From contig NW_025933058.1 of assembly GCF_000764305.2 (NCBI RefSeq), forward strand, positions 386,121 through 450,120: a stretch of DNA of 64,000 bases, in the 5' to 3' direction. Origin of the DNA: Hyalella azteca. Its lineage: Eukaryota; Arthropoda; Malacostraca; Amphipoda; Hyalellidae. Position 1 is the stretch's first letter. Each line of letters opens with the position of its first letter. The notes below the pieces were generated by a model that ran no database searches, was not told the origin of the DNA, and saw only the letters and a program-made list of their open reading frames with translations. A program made the translations under genes and the position numbers. Positions 23,701-34,818 of the stretch are shown piece after piece.

Positions 23701-24657
23701 AAGATGTTTTCCAACGTCGAAACCTCACAAGCAGTAACTTCAATCTCTCACTCAATATAGCCATCAGTCAATCTCAACCATTCAATCAAATTAGAAGTCA
23801 AATTCAACCTTTCAATAAAACTATAAGTCAAGCTCTACACTGCAGTGAAACTATCAGTCAAACTCTTCCCTTCAATAAAGCCATTAGCCAAGCTCTACCA
23901 TTCATTGAAATCATCATTCAACTTCTAACATTTAATAAAATGATCAGTCAAGTTTTACCGTTCAATACAGCAATCATTCAAGCTCTACCACTTAATAAGC
24001 TAAAGCACCACAGCAAATTTTGATGACAGTAGCGTTCACAGCAGTGGATTCACACCTCAAGATCATGAAGTATACAGTATATCCTTGGAATTAACTACTA
24101 AATAAAGAAGTGGCCTTATTAATCTTTTATTTTTTAGCAGTATATACACACATTACACGGCTAAATACCATCACGATGGTTGGAGTAGTGCTTACTGATA
24201 GTATTATTTTCGTCTGAAACGCTTTATTTGTTGTTAACGTTGTAGCAGCAAATTGTAGTTATTCAAAACGTCTTAGTTTCAAATAACGTTGTAGTCACTA
24301 TAAGAATAGTCGCTATTAGCTTTGAAGTGACCAATATTGTAAATAATAAGGTTTTAAATACAATAAAGTTAAGGTTGAAGTCACTGCTGAAGGTTGTGAC
24401 GGCTGGCAACATCTGGCAGAGGCAGAGGTTCGTGTATATAAGGAGCCTATGTGTGCCGTGCCTCTTCGTGTTTTGCAATTGTTTTATCATGCGATTTAGG
24501 ACCATACTTAACGGGTGCTAAGAGTGAGGCTGCTCCAGCTCCAGCTCCAGCTGCTGCTGCTCCAGCTGCTCCAGCTGCTGCTCCTGCTTCAGGTGGAGCT
24601 GTAGGCGGTAATTCTGGTGCAGTAAAAACACCAGCATCACTGCACCAGCTGCAATAG
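17581..24657 (+). CDS. nSyb: Synaptobrevin/VAMP copy 1 (neuronal synaptobrevin-like R-SNARE), gene minus first exon
   Basis: Exons 17581-17749, 18387-18465, 18680-18759, 19325-19376 and 24500-24657 give 178 residues. Order: flexible N-terminus with [17 protein letters not shown] motif from QQTQAQVDS through [18 protein letters not shown] (zero-layer Arg of the R-SNAREs in LERD) to [15 protein letters not shown]; Trp-Trp juxtamembrane KMWWKNMK; membrane anchor [18 protein letters not shown]; then a 51-residue Ala/Pro/Gly tail. The protein sits on synaptic or secretory vesicles and pairs with syntaxin and SNAP-25 for fusion. The first exon (phase 1 acceptor TTACTTAAG at 17572-17580) was not found. 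The N-terminal [13 protein letters not shown] resembles Drosophila n-syb. Introns before the second and fourth exons end in minisatellites repeating the splice site. Confidence 0.92.
18014..18386 (+). repeat. Minisatellite repeating the exon b splice acceptor
   Basis: GGTACAGG occurs at 18014, 18202, 18291 and 18380; the last three are exactly 89 bp apart, and an inner subunit of about 44 bp (CATTAAC...CTAAG) fills the gaps. Each unit carries the intron end (CGGTACAG) plus GTAGTGGAC, the start of exon b. Confidence 0.9.
18387..18465 (+). CDS. nSyb: nSyb copy 1 exon b, central SNARE motif
   Basis: A 79-nt exon with the zero-layer arginine. Acceptor GGTACAG is the last of four copies in an 89-bp-period minisatellite; donor GTCATT is weak. 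Confidence 0.92.
18680..18759 (+). CDS. nSyb: nSyb copy 1 exon c
   Basis: An 80-nt exon, ATTTTCCAG to GTGAGA, encoding the second half of the SNARE motif and the KMWWKNMK membrane-proximal stretch. Confidence 0.93.
18784..18993. mobile_element. 210-bp foldback MITE in nSyb copy 1
   Basis: Ends CACTGTTAGAAAAA / TTTTTCTAACAGTG, flanked by TA on both sides. The inverted similarity runs inward (GGCGTTTCAGTGGCCGGTCG against the complement of the other half), so nearly the whole element can fold back. No coding capacity. Confidence 0.8.
19095..19324 (+). repeat. Minisatellite repeating the exon d splice acceptor
   Basis: CTTGTTGACAG ends at 19110, 19153, 19196, 19239, 19282 and 19324: five units of 43 or 42 bp. 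Each repeats the polypyrimidine/AG and ATG(A/G)TGATCAT, the first 11 nt of the membrane-anchor exon. Confidence 0.92.
19325..19376 (+). CDS. nSyb: nSyb copy 1 exon d, membrane anchor
   Basis: A 52-nt exon encoding the hydrophobic anchor, ending phase 1 at GTAAGT. Its acceptor CTTGTTGACAG is the sixth of six copies in a 43-bp-period minisatellite. Confidence 0.92.
21206..21320 (+). repeat. Short tandem repeat, about 36 bp x 3
   Basis: Three degenerate copies of CCCTATAGAA(A)TTTT(A)GACCCTTT in the long last intron of nSyb copy 1. A 26-bp tandem (CTTATCCTCCCGATTAAGTCTGT) follows at 22,000-22,077. No gene seen in 19,400-24,490. Confidence 0.7.
23735..23985 (+). repeat. Degenerate about 36-bp tandem repeat
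   Basis: Units like CAATAAAACTATAAGTCAAG repeat about seven times; because the unit is a multiple of three a 117-codon frame stays open across them, but it has no other sign of being a gene. Confidence 0.65.
24500..24657 (+). CDS. nSyb: nSyb copy 1 terminal exon, Ala/Pro tail
   Basis: After CGATTTAG, phase fits exon d. Encodes [20 protein letters not shown] and on to a Gly-rich end, TAG at 24655-24657. [11 protein letters not shown] is alignable with [11 protein letters not shown] of copy 2, which supports the 5.1-kb splice. Further alternative ends in that intron cannot be excluded. Confidence 0.7.
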
Positions 24658-24734
24658 TAACTTGGTATACTTCCCTCCACTGCCCTCTCTTGCAGTCAAG
24701 TTTGGTATAGTGGAGGTCTAGGGGAACATCTTCG

Positions 24735-25015
24735 ACACCTACACCTACACACTGCACCTACACCTACACACTGCACCCTACACCTACACACTTCACCTAC
24801 ACCTACACACTGCACCCTACACCTACACCTGTACACTGCACCCTACACCTACACCTACACCTACACCCACACACTGCATCGTACACCCTCACCTACACAC
24901 TGCACCCTACACCTACACCCGTACACTGCACCTACACCCGTACACCACACCATACTCTAACACCTACACCTACACACTGCATCGTACTCTAACACCTACA
25001 CACTGGTCCACATTA
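24735..25015 (+). repeat. CCTACA-type minisatellite
   Basis: Runs of CACCTACACCTACACACTGCACC directly downstream of the nSyb copy 1 stop, possibly in its 3' UTR. Not the arthropod telomere repeat (TTAGG). Confidence 0.8.
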
Positions 25016-25485
25016 TACTTGTACACCTTGCACACTCTCTAAACCCACTCACTGTCCTGCACTTTACATCTAGACACCATACGTCATACACTCAGCACCA
25101 TTTGCCCTCATCACACTCATCACCATCTGCACATATGATTTATAAGAACCACAAACTCCAGTGATAAGTCACCCATATTTATTTCTTCTTCATAATATAG
25201 TTTACATTTTTTGACACGTTATATTTTTCTCTTTCTATTTCTAATCTCTGTATGCTACGTCAACCATTTCCCACCTTTATTCAACAGCAACATTTATTTC
25301 GAGAATTGAAAACATTTAGTCTTTCCGTTGCTGACTGCACGTCTCTTCTTAATTTTATGGGGAAAATATGATTACTTAAAGACTTATGGCTTCAAAGACT
25401 CTTTATGCCTCTCGTTTTTTGAGAAAACTCAAAGAAAAATTCTACTGTTTTCATGGACATAACAATTTCAGGTCTCATACCCTAC

Positions 25486-25800
25486 ATTTTGGGTCATCAT
25501 ACCCCTCATGCATGTCGCCATACCACACACTTTAGGTCTCCATACCACACCACGTCACCATACCCCACACTTTAGGTCACCATACCACACCACGTCACCA
25601 TACCCCACACTTTAGGTCACCATACCACACCATCTCACCATACCCCGCACTTTAGGTCACCATACCACACCACGTCGCAAAACTTCACACTTTAGGTCAC
25701 CATCCCACACCACATCACCGTACCACACCACGTCACCATACCACACCACGTCACCATACCCCGCACTTTAGGTCACCATACCACACCACGTCACCATAGT
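25486..25800 (+). repeat. About 40-bp tandem repeat (GGTCACCATACCACACC)
   Basis: Eight or so units of GGTCACCATACCACACCACGTCACCATACCCCACACTTTA-type sequence with a nested shorter unit. Non-coding. From 25,800 to 27,900 I see no gene. Confidence 0.8.
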
Positions 25801-27914
25801 CATCGCTCTCACCACCCGAAGAACGAGCGGTGTCACCACGCAAAGTTTCAGCGCAGAGGTAACACCATCACTTTCACCGGCATCGCTTCAGCTCAGCTAA
25901 CACTGGTTTATCCAACTTATTCATTTATTTATTACTCGCATCACTCTTTTCTGATATCTATTTTTTACGCTCGATTAGAATGAAAGAGTCTTGGAAATAT
26001 TTCGCTGGAGACTATTAAGTGGCCAAAATGCAACTCTCTCCACTAATCCTCGATTTTTAACTCCTACCTCAAAACTCTTCTGAATTAAAGAGATGGGTTT
26101 TGTAACGTCTGTGCATTATATAAGTATAGTGACTTTTCTTATTCTTTCCATTCTCTTCCACTGCATTTAGTGAGAGTGTTTCATTCAATAAAATTATTTA
26201 GATTGATTTTGTTCGTGAGTTGAATTCAATGAAAAATACATGCCCTAGCATGACTCCCAACACCGATACGAGATGAATAAAGAACGCATAATATGAATTC
26301 TAAGGTGGATTGTGAGATTTCATTAAAATCCACAGTAAGCTTAAGCGGATTGAATCTCAATTATTCCAATTAGTGGATTTATTCTAACAATTACATTGCA
26401 TCAAATTCCCCTCCTTATACAAAAGGATTTCAATTAAAGTTCGGATTTATGTTATATCACGCCGCTCTTTATTGTATCCTGTACTAAGCAGTTATTACTT
26501 CAAATTGCATATATCTTATAAAATATAAATTTTTAAGCCATTGCATTTCAAAAGAAGATTTGACATTTTTATGAAATTATGTACATTTATCTTTAGATTC
26601 TTATCCAAAAGATATCCGAAAATAATTTCAATTCCCAAAATTAGTCGCAACTTCTAATCTACCGTGTTCTTAGACGGGTCATTTACACATACATCAATAA
26701 TAAAATCTAAATTCCCGTGTGATTCATATCGAAAAATTTCTAAGTTCTTTGGGTCAGTTGTACTCATTAGAATTTTAAAATATAAAAGAATGACTCTACA
26801 CTTTTTCTTAACATTCCACTCACGCAAAAAATATATAAATTTTAACGTATCTTATAAACAGAGCACCGTTTACCTAAATTATTGGCTCACGTCTACTAAC
26901 GTACGAAATTTATTTGTATGATCTAATTTCCTATTCATGCTTGGTAATGAGAACCCTAATGGGTTAACGAACCCTAAAATATATTAGAGAATAATTTCAG
27001 CAACGGAATATAAAAAACATTCTACGAGTTATTTTAAAATTTATTTTCCCGGCAAATTGAATGGGAAAACCAAAACCAAAATTTTTAGTACGCACACACC
27101 ATCTTACGCCGGCACTGCATGGCTGTTACCAACACCAGGTGCTTTTATTGAGCTTCATATTGCGTGCTTTTGTGGCTATGTATAATATCTTTATAACGGC
27201 ATTGATTTTTTTAAATTCATTTATAGTTAAAAATGAGAGAAGCTCGACTGAAAATGCCTGTGGTTTATCACAAAAAGTTCAAGCATGCGTCTGCAGTTGT
27301 CCCGCCTGTATAGCCTAGAGGAAATAGTTATAGTCTAGAGGAGCTAAGCATGCTAGCGCTAGCACTACACTTTTATATAGATTGACTTGTTTTCAATGAT
27401 CGCAATTATTTATTTAATTAATGAATGATTGCGTGTGCATCTATTTACAGTAGATACTAGAGCTTGTGCCTGGAGTTCCCAGGAAATAGTAATACCTAGA
27501 CTACATAGAGTATTGGGATGGTATAATGATTTATTAATGCCATTTGCAGTTGGAAAAATTCCTATTGAATTTTTTTTAATTGATTGTTTTTTTGAGTGAA
27601 AAAGTACTATATTCATGAATTGACGTTATAATTCAAGTTTTATATGATCAATCAATTGTAGCTTCACCAATTCATTATTTATGACATTCACTGTTTTAAA
27701 ATTTGAATCGAGCTCTGCCATTGCGTACTTCGTCTAGCTAAGTAATTATCAAAAGTAATTCTCAAATTCCAGTACATAAAATGAGTTGTAATATGTAATA
27801 ATAAGCTTACGTTGATTAATTGACAAGTGTGGAGGTCATTCCATTTAGTTAGTTCATAGAGTTAATTATCTGTGTATGAACTGATAATTGCTTTCCTTCA
27901 TCGCACGCAGCCGG

Positions 27915-28440
27915 GAACAGTTAATCTCTTCAACAGTTACCTCGTCAACAGTTAACAGCAGTTAACTCGTTACCACTTGACTCTTCAACAGTTAATTTCA
28001 TCAACAGTTACCTCTTCAACAGTTAACAACAGCAGTTAACTCGTTATCACTTGACTCTTCAACAGTTAATCTCATCAATAGTTAACTCGTCAACAGTTAA
28101 CAGCAGTTAACTCGTTACCTCTTGACTCTTCAACAGTTTATTTCATCGACTGTTTGCGTCAACAGTTAACAGCAGTTAGCTCGTATCACTTGACTCTTCA
28201 ACAGTTAATCTCTTCAATAGTTACCTCGTCAACAGTTAACAGCAGTTAACTTGTTACCACTTGACTCTTCAATAGTTAACTCGTCAACAGTTAACAGCAG
28301 TTAACTTGTTACCACTTGACTCTTCAACAGTTAACCTTATCAACAGTTTGCGTCAAACAGTTTAATTATCAGCAGTAACCTCATTACGAGTTGATTAATC
28401 AGCAGTTAATCCCACGAACTTCTCACTTATAACAGTTACA
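27915..28440 (+). repeat. CAACAGTTAA-rich array
   Basis: Around 30 copies of (T)CAACAGTTAA(C) arranged in higher-order units (CTCGTTACCACTTGACTCTT between them). No reading frame. Surrounding 28,440-33,180 has no gene I can support. Confidence 0.8.
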
Positions 28441-30351
28441 CTTGGACAACCTATATCTAGGTCAAAATTCAGGACTAAACCTAAAGACTAGGTTTGTGGT
28501 TCAGACCTGAACTTGATGTTTAGTTTGGACATTAACTCAAAGTTTAAGTTTTAGTTTAGACCTAAAAACCTCATCATAATCAATTACTTGCGACAAATGA
28601 TAATTGTTTCACGTCACGTTAAAATTTTAATGTGTACTGAAAATTTATTTCGAGCTGTCGCCTAAGAAGTTTATTTACACATCGGTGGGTTGAAGTTTCA
28701 CCTTGTTTCAAATTCCTAATGTTCTGAAAATTGAACGATGATAAGGATGTATTAAATTTAAAGATTATTGCGTTATATTCAAATTCAGGAGCAATAAAGA
28801 AACCTGTGATTCAACACAACCATGTCCCATGATACTCACACTCAACAAAATTCAACTGAACTCAACTTCAACCAAATATCAGTTGACGTATATGTGAATA
28901 AGGAACATCTTCCATAATATTGAGAAATAAACATGCTCCGTGTCACTCAACCCAACCATATGTTCCATGACTCATCACAACCATCACTTTTATGGCTCGA
29001 ACACAGCTGGTTCTTCTGTCTCTAATATTTATTTGTTTCTCTATTCTATATATTATTACACTATGTTCTCTGTATATTGCCAATACTTACTAGAACTTAG
29101 GCAAGTAATTACGTTATCTATTATTTTATAGCAAGTCTATTCATAATAGAAATATCAATTAGCACCACAGTAGATCCTTGTCCGTGAATTTATCTGGAGA
29201 CACTCGATCATCAAGCATGATTTTTGAAGTAATGCAAGACGAATTGAATTTTTCAAATCATTTCACATTGTAACTTCCTCTTGCCCATTGCTCGTCACAA
29301 AATAGGATACTGCTTCCAGGTTTAGATAAATGAATGCTTTTATTACATAAATAACGAAAATACTGTACCGCAGCCTGTATTTTTAAGAAACTTCAGTTCT
29401 AATATAAAATATATCATATTATTTATAAGTAGGCAATGTCCTTTTCTAGATATCATTTCAACGCATATTTTATCCCCGTTACCTCCTCTAAAAATTGAAG
29501 TTCCCCAAACCATCGACGTTTTGTACAATTTAATCGTTCAAATAATTTTCTTCTATCCGGTATTGTATTTCAACTCGTATTGATTATTATCAACTCTAAC
29601 CATTTGATTCATTTTGAACAAAAATAAGCCAGTAAATAAAAAAAATTAAAATTTGTTTTTTAATCTGTCTAGCAAGAATAGAATTCCATTCTCGTATTGT
29701 ATCTGTTAAATCGCATTAAGAAAGATGCATTGCATGTCAAAAAGTCGACTTGTTTGGGCTCGTGTTAGCGGAGAAGTATTTTAATAAAATAATGTTGCAA
29801 CATTATTCGATATCTACCGCATTCATAATTTCTAATGTTATTTTCTCGTGTCATTACTATCGTTGTGAGTGGTTGCATAGTTTACTATACTTCCTGTATA
29901 TCGTCTATATGAACATTGTAACCAATTTTTCATAGAGAGTGTCCGTGTCCATCTAGAATTCTAGATCATTTATATAGTGCGAATACATCATGTGAGAAAT
30001 TATCGTAGTTTGTTCTCTCTATATGAACTGATGTTAATCTGGTTAAATCGTGATTAATCAAATGATCTAGGTTAAACCAGCGATTAAATCTCTAAGGTTA
30101 AGAAGTGTGTAAAATGCGTTTGAAGTGAGTCGAGTCATGTTAACCGTGTTGTTGAGTGCTGAGTATCGCTCTATTTACCATGCTAAATACCTACAATACT
30201 ATTAGGTTTTCGATCTTGATGTGTCAGAGAAGCTGGCGAGAAATCGGTTTCTTTGCCGATACGTTTCCCTCTGTGCTGGGGTAGCGACAGTTCCGCGACC
30301 GCTTACGAAGTTCGCTGGGAGATCTGACAAATTTGAAGCAATACTTATTCA

Positions 30352-30470
30352 AGTTGAGATACATTTCTCCAAATTTCAGAACAATTCTCCAAATTTCAGA
30401 ACAATTATCCAAATTTCAGAACAATTATCGAAATTTCAGAATGATTCTCGAAATTTCAAAGTAGTATATA
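30352..30470 (+). repeat. 20-bp tandem repeat (CCAAATTTCAGAACAATTAT)
   Basis: About six imperfect units. Each contains TTTCAG, so it would read as repeated weak splice acceptors if transcribed on plus; no adjacent exon is apparent. Confidence 0.75.
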
Positions 30471-32164
30471 AAATTTCGTGGGTGATTTACAAAAGTTTAT
30501 AGATATTTTCGGAATTCAAAAAATCGCTTTTTGGAATTTCTGAAAAGTTATAGGAATTTATATGATAAGAATTTAGTTAACTAAGCCCCAAGTGACAGGG
30601 AGGGTTCAGGTCCAGTCTCTCCTCGTCACTTTAAGGCTTAGGAATAACACTGTCTAGTCCTATTAAATCTATATAACTTTAATATGCAGCAAAATTCAAA
30701 TACAGCAATGAATTGTACTTATTTGTGTGATTTTCATGCATGTATCGTCGGACATTTAGGACTTTTAAATTTACTTATCCATCATCAACAAACCAGATGT
30801 TGAGTTCAATTTATCAAAACAAATCATCTTTTACGTTTGACTTCTTCTAGATCTAAAATGTTTGATAATAAAGATGACCAGGTAATGCAAAATTTACAAC
30901 TTGATTTGAATCAAATAATTTTCACAATTTGTTGACATTCTTACGGGACACCGAATACGGATTTAAACATAAGTAAAAATTTGCTGACCATACGTATTCT
31001 TATATTAATATTGTTCAAAAGACTTCAGAACTTGTCAGAAGTCATTAATTATCACATGTTATTTTGCGAATGTCAGTTGCAGCTAGTTCTCCATGATGAA
31101 AAAAAAACAACGAAAAGGTTGTGATTGAGGATTTCAATAACTCAATAAAATAATAAAAATTACTTTTTCATAAACATTTCAATTTGACAGAACGCAAAGG
31201 TTCTGTTAACAGGCATGTACGTAAGGTTGAGAGTAGCATTTTGATCGTATATTTGGTTTAAGGCAAGCCGGTACTCAGCGACAGTGGTCGTCGATTTATT
31301 AAGGAAAAATCCTTTGATGAAAATTAAATGGAAAACTTTCTACTGATATGGAAACATAAATATCAATTAATAAATATTGCTCGGATAAAAGGCACGTAAA
31401 CAGCGACTGACCACTTGACTAGTAAACTAATTAACTAATTCCCTCGCGCAATGCGGCAAATATTAACAATTTTTAAGATAATCATGTACGATTAGTTCTA
31501 TCCAGATAAAGTGTACAGTACAAGCCTACACTTGAACGCCTTGAAGACATCAATGTAACTTCCACATTCTCGCTATTACAAGTGTTCAGCCAAAATTCAC
31601 GGGTTTTGAAAGTATGATTCAGTTTAATATTCACTGGTACTGGAAGCAAAAAGTAACTCTGTCATTCACAACCAACGGAGGATGATAGCCAATCACTTGC
31701 AAACACTGGCACAACATAATAGCATTGGCTATTCAAGTTGAATTATTGAATCTCAGCTTCCCGAAATCGTTCCCAGCAAAGATGGCTTCACAATATTGGC
31801 AAGAATGACACCCAAGGATTTTACTTTTGTTGCTACTAACAATGTTGTACAGTGGCATTAAATGCATGTTTTACATGGTTAATGATGTTGCGAAATGGTT
31901 ATTCGAGAATTTTATCCCTTAACTTGAAATAATGTTTACTAATACTTGAGTTGTCCTTAATAACATCGTCGATGGTAGAGACACTATCATTGATCGATTT
32001 ATTTAATCGATTAAATTTTTCGCTGATTTTTATTTCAGATGTCGATCAAGCATCTCTATCGTCGTTAATCGTTACAGTCAGCTTTCGCCTGATCTCAGTA
32101 TCGTATAAGGATGTAATCGTTGTTTATCGTAATGTGTGTGTTGTACAGTCCCACTTCTCTCATT

Positions 32165-32420
32165 ACACCTATATTTGCGTACTAATTGCGTACGAGATTA
32201 CGTACGCGTTACGTTCGTAATTATGTACTGAGTACGTATGGGTCACATGCGTAATCACATACAGATTACGTACTCGTTACGTTCGTAATCACGCACTATT
32301 TACGTATTTTGACGTGCGTAATCTCATACAGATAACATACTCGTTACGTTCGTAACCTCGCTCTGTTTAAGTACATTTTACCTGCATAATTACGTACTGA
32401 TTCCGTTCGCGTTACGTAGG
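32165..32420 (+). repeat. TACGT-rich degenerate tandem array
   Basis: About four units of roughly 65 bp around ATTACGTACTCGTTACGTTCGTAATCACG, unusually dense in TACGTA/ACGT palindromes and CpG. Confidence 0.6.
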
Positions 32421-33184
32421 TTCACTGATCTGGCTGCTGTATGTTACTAACTGCACGTGTTACACCTTGTACGTACCATGGCTGGTATACTTCAGTGCAG
32501 TACTGCATGGTTCTCCAACACGGCAGCTGCGCATTATAACAACCATGAGTTGAATCATTACAATGAATTATAACGAATAATAAGCTGTTTAAGGGTAGCC
32601 GCTGAATTGTCCGTTTCATCAATGTAACTTCCATCTTACTTTGCAGTTATTGCTCTAAATTTTATGTACAATAACTCAATACACGAGTACATTGCAATTG
32701 AATTGATTGCTTGCATTTTACAATACTCGTGTGTTCCAACATCGCGCAGACTGCTACGGTTAGATTACTAACTTCAATTTCTAAGTTTCTTGTAAATATT
32801 AATATTACCGATAATATTTATTATTTTAATATTGCTAACAGCGTTCGTTGTGGCATGATGTTTTCATATACAGGGATGATGAAGCATGTGTAGGAAGCTG
32901 AAGCCGTAATCGCATGTCTTAATTAAGAACATCGTATTTCTTCAGGACTAATTTATTGCAATTTAAGGAGACTGTGCTTATGTAATGTACGCCTAAGAAG
33001 ATATCCTGTCTATTATTCATATTTTATTGTTATTATTGTATTTGTAATATAATTACTGATAATATGTGTAATATGCTAATGAGCAAACAATTCATAGTAA
33101 ATTAGTTTCCTGTTAGTTATGTCCCATGTAGAGTCGGTCCAACAGTAAACATTCTGATCACCTTCAATGAGTTTAATATCCTGT

Positions 33185-33350
33185 TGGTTCCTATCATATC
33201 ATGTATTGTATCATATCATATATCATATCATGTATTGTATCATATCATATATCATATCATGCATTGTATCATATCATAGTGATGTCGGCGCTGAAGAATA
33301 GGCCTGATGTGGCATGTCGCCGATTCTTATACTTTTCGTGCCACAGGAGA
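33185..33350 (-). mobile_element. LINE family B 3' end with TATGATA tail
   Basis: On minus: AAGAATCGGCGACATGCC, then CAGCGCCGACATCAC, then a (TATGATATGA) run to 33,185. The order matches the 3' end of the LINE at 36.3-36.7 kb, which ends in (TATGT)n. Severely 5'-truncated. Confidence 0.75.
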
Positions 33351-34499
33351 TCTAAAAAAAAGGTCCTTGAGATCGTGAGGTACAAATTTTAATTAAAAAT
33401 TGGAGGTTATTCATTATTTACCTCGACAAAATAATGTATTCAACTGTATTTGCGTAAACTTATTCGTGCATTTCATGGAAATTAGGAAATGACCCAGGTT
33501 CAGAAAACAGAATGGTCTATCAAATATTGGAGTGAAGATATGAAGCTATTTCGAAAAAGTACTATAAGCAACGTACAATCATAGTAATGTACTATTGTAA
33601 ATTAAACGCAGTTTAAATCTCAAACCTTTTATAATAAAAACAAAAGTTTTATCCTCATTTGTTATCTAAAGCTGCGCCGTCACCTTAGTTCCATAATTAC
33701 CTCTTATCTTACCACACCGGATGCCTGCCGTCTATAGTTGGATGGCCGCGCATACGCCGACCATGCTTTGCTTAATTTATTTTAAGCCTAACTATTAGTT
33801 TCACTAGTTAACTGTTTTAAGTGGAGTCGCATCGACTGCAGAAACAGATAAGGGAAACCCGAACATGATACGAGAGCTCGCGACTTGCACGACGTGGCAC
33901 TTAGTGAACAGCGTTGTACAGCTGTTCCCTCTAACGCCACCCACGCTATAAAGTTTTGTTAGTGTACGCTATAACGTTCATCACACACAGTAACGTTTTG
34001 AGCTTACGTTAAACGCACTTGCAAAACTAGCAAAAGATAAATTCAAGATCAATGAGAAGAATTATACCGTTGTTGATGCAAACAATATTAAAGTGTGAAG
34101 CTGTTGCATGGTAGTTCAACTAGTGTGATCACATTTAACTTACTGCAGAGAATATATAGCTGTAGTCTTACTATTAACATCTGATAATACGAGCAAAGTC
34201 TGTAAAATGCGTTTGGATTAGAGGCAAGAAACTTTTTTTGAAATATATATTTTTAATTATTGAGTAAAAATACAAATTTGTTCGAATTATAATCATTATC
34301 TATATTATGCTTGTCTAGAAATTTGTGCGATTTGGATACGAGAATAATAGCGGAATCATTTGCTTATAAGTCCCAGCCCATTTATCTGACTTCGATCATA
34401 TCTATGGTGAGTAAATAGTTAATATGAATAGAAATAAAGATTATCTTAAAAATAGGTGCGATGAGCAAGAATTCAAGCACATGTACTTGCATACTAGCA

Positions 34500-34750
34500 G
34501 GTAGACAGAAGTGCTGGTAGGTAGTACATGTGCAGGTAGACATATGGTAGATAGAATTGCTGGTAGATGCCACCCGTCATTCGCTATCGTCGTCTGTCTC
34601 GTCGTGTTGACAGTAGACGGGTTATGTACCGTAACTGGTAGACAGAAGTGCTGGTAGATACCACCGGTCACTCGCTGTCGTCGTCTGTCTCGTCGTCGTG
34701 TTGACAGTAGACGGGGTAGTACCGTAACTGGTAGACAGAAGGGCTGGTAG
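34500..34750 (-). repeat. Tandem duplication of the RpL22-like 3' coding end
   Basis: CTGGTAGAT(A/G)CCACC recurs at 34744, 34651 and 34560. The copies carry TCGTCGTCTGTCTCGTCGT and GTTGACAGTAGACGGG, i.e. the acidic-tail codons, now beyond the first stop. Confidence 0.85.
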
Positions 34751-34818
34751 ATACCACCCGCAACCAGTCCCGTAGTCCACGTTTCTTGAAGTACTTCTTG
34801 GTCAGGTACTTCAGGTAC
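34668..34818 (-). CDS. RpL22-like: RpL22-like terminal exon
   Basis: 151 nt after CCGTAG, restoring the split Arg codon. The 3' half ([12 protein letters not shown] and the acidic end) and following UTR are repeated downstream with a period near 92 bp. Confidence 0.87.

Noticed and set aside
23670..24023. 117-codon frame with ISQALPFNK-type repeats
   Set aside because: Built from a 36-bp degenerate tandem repeat in an intron; no start context, splice logic or homology.
24735..25015. Telomere-like CCTACA runs
   Set aside because: Does not match TTAGG and is interspersed with ACACTGCACC; an ordinary minisatellite.
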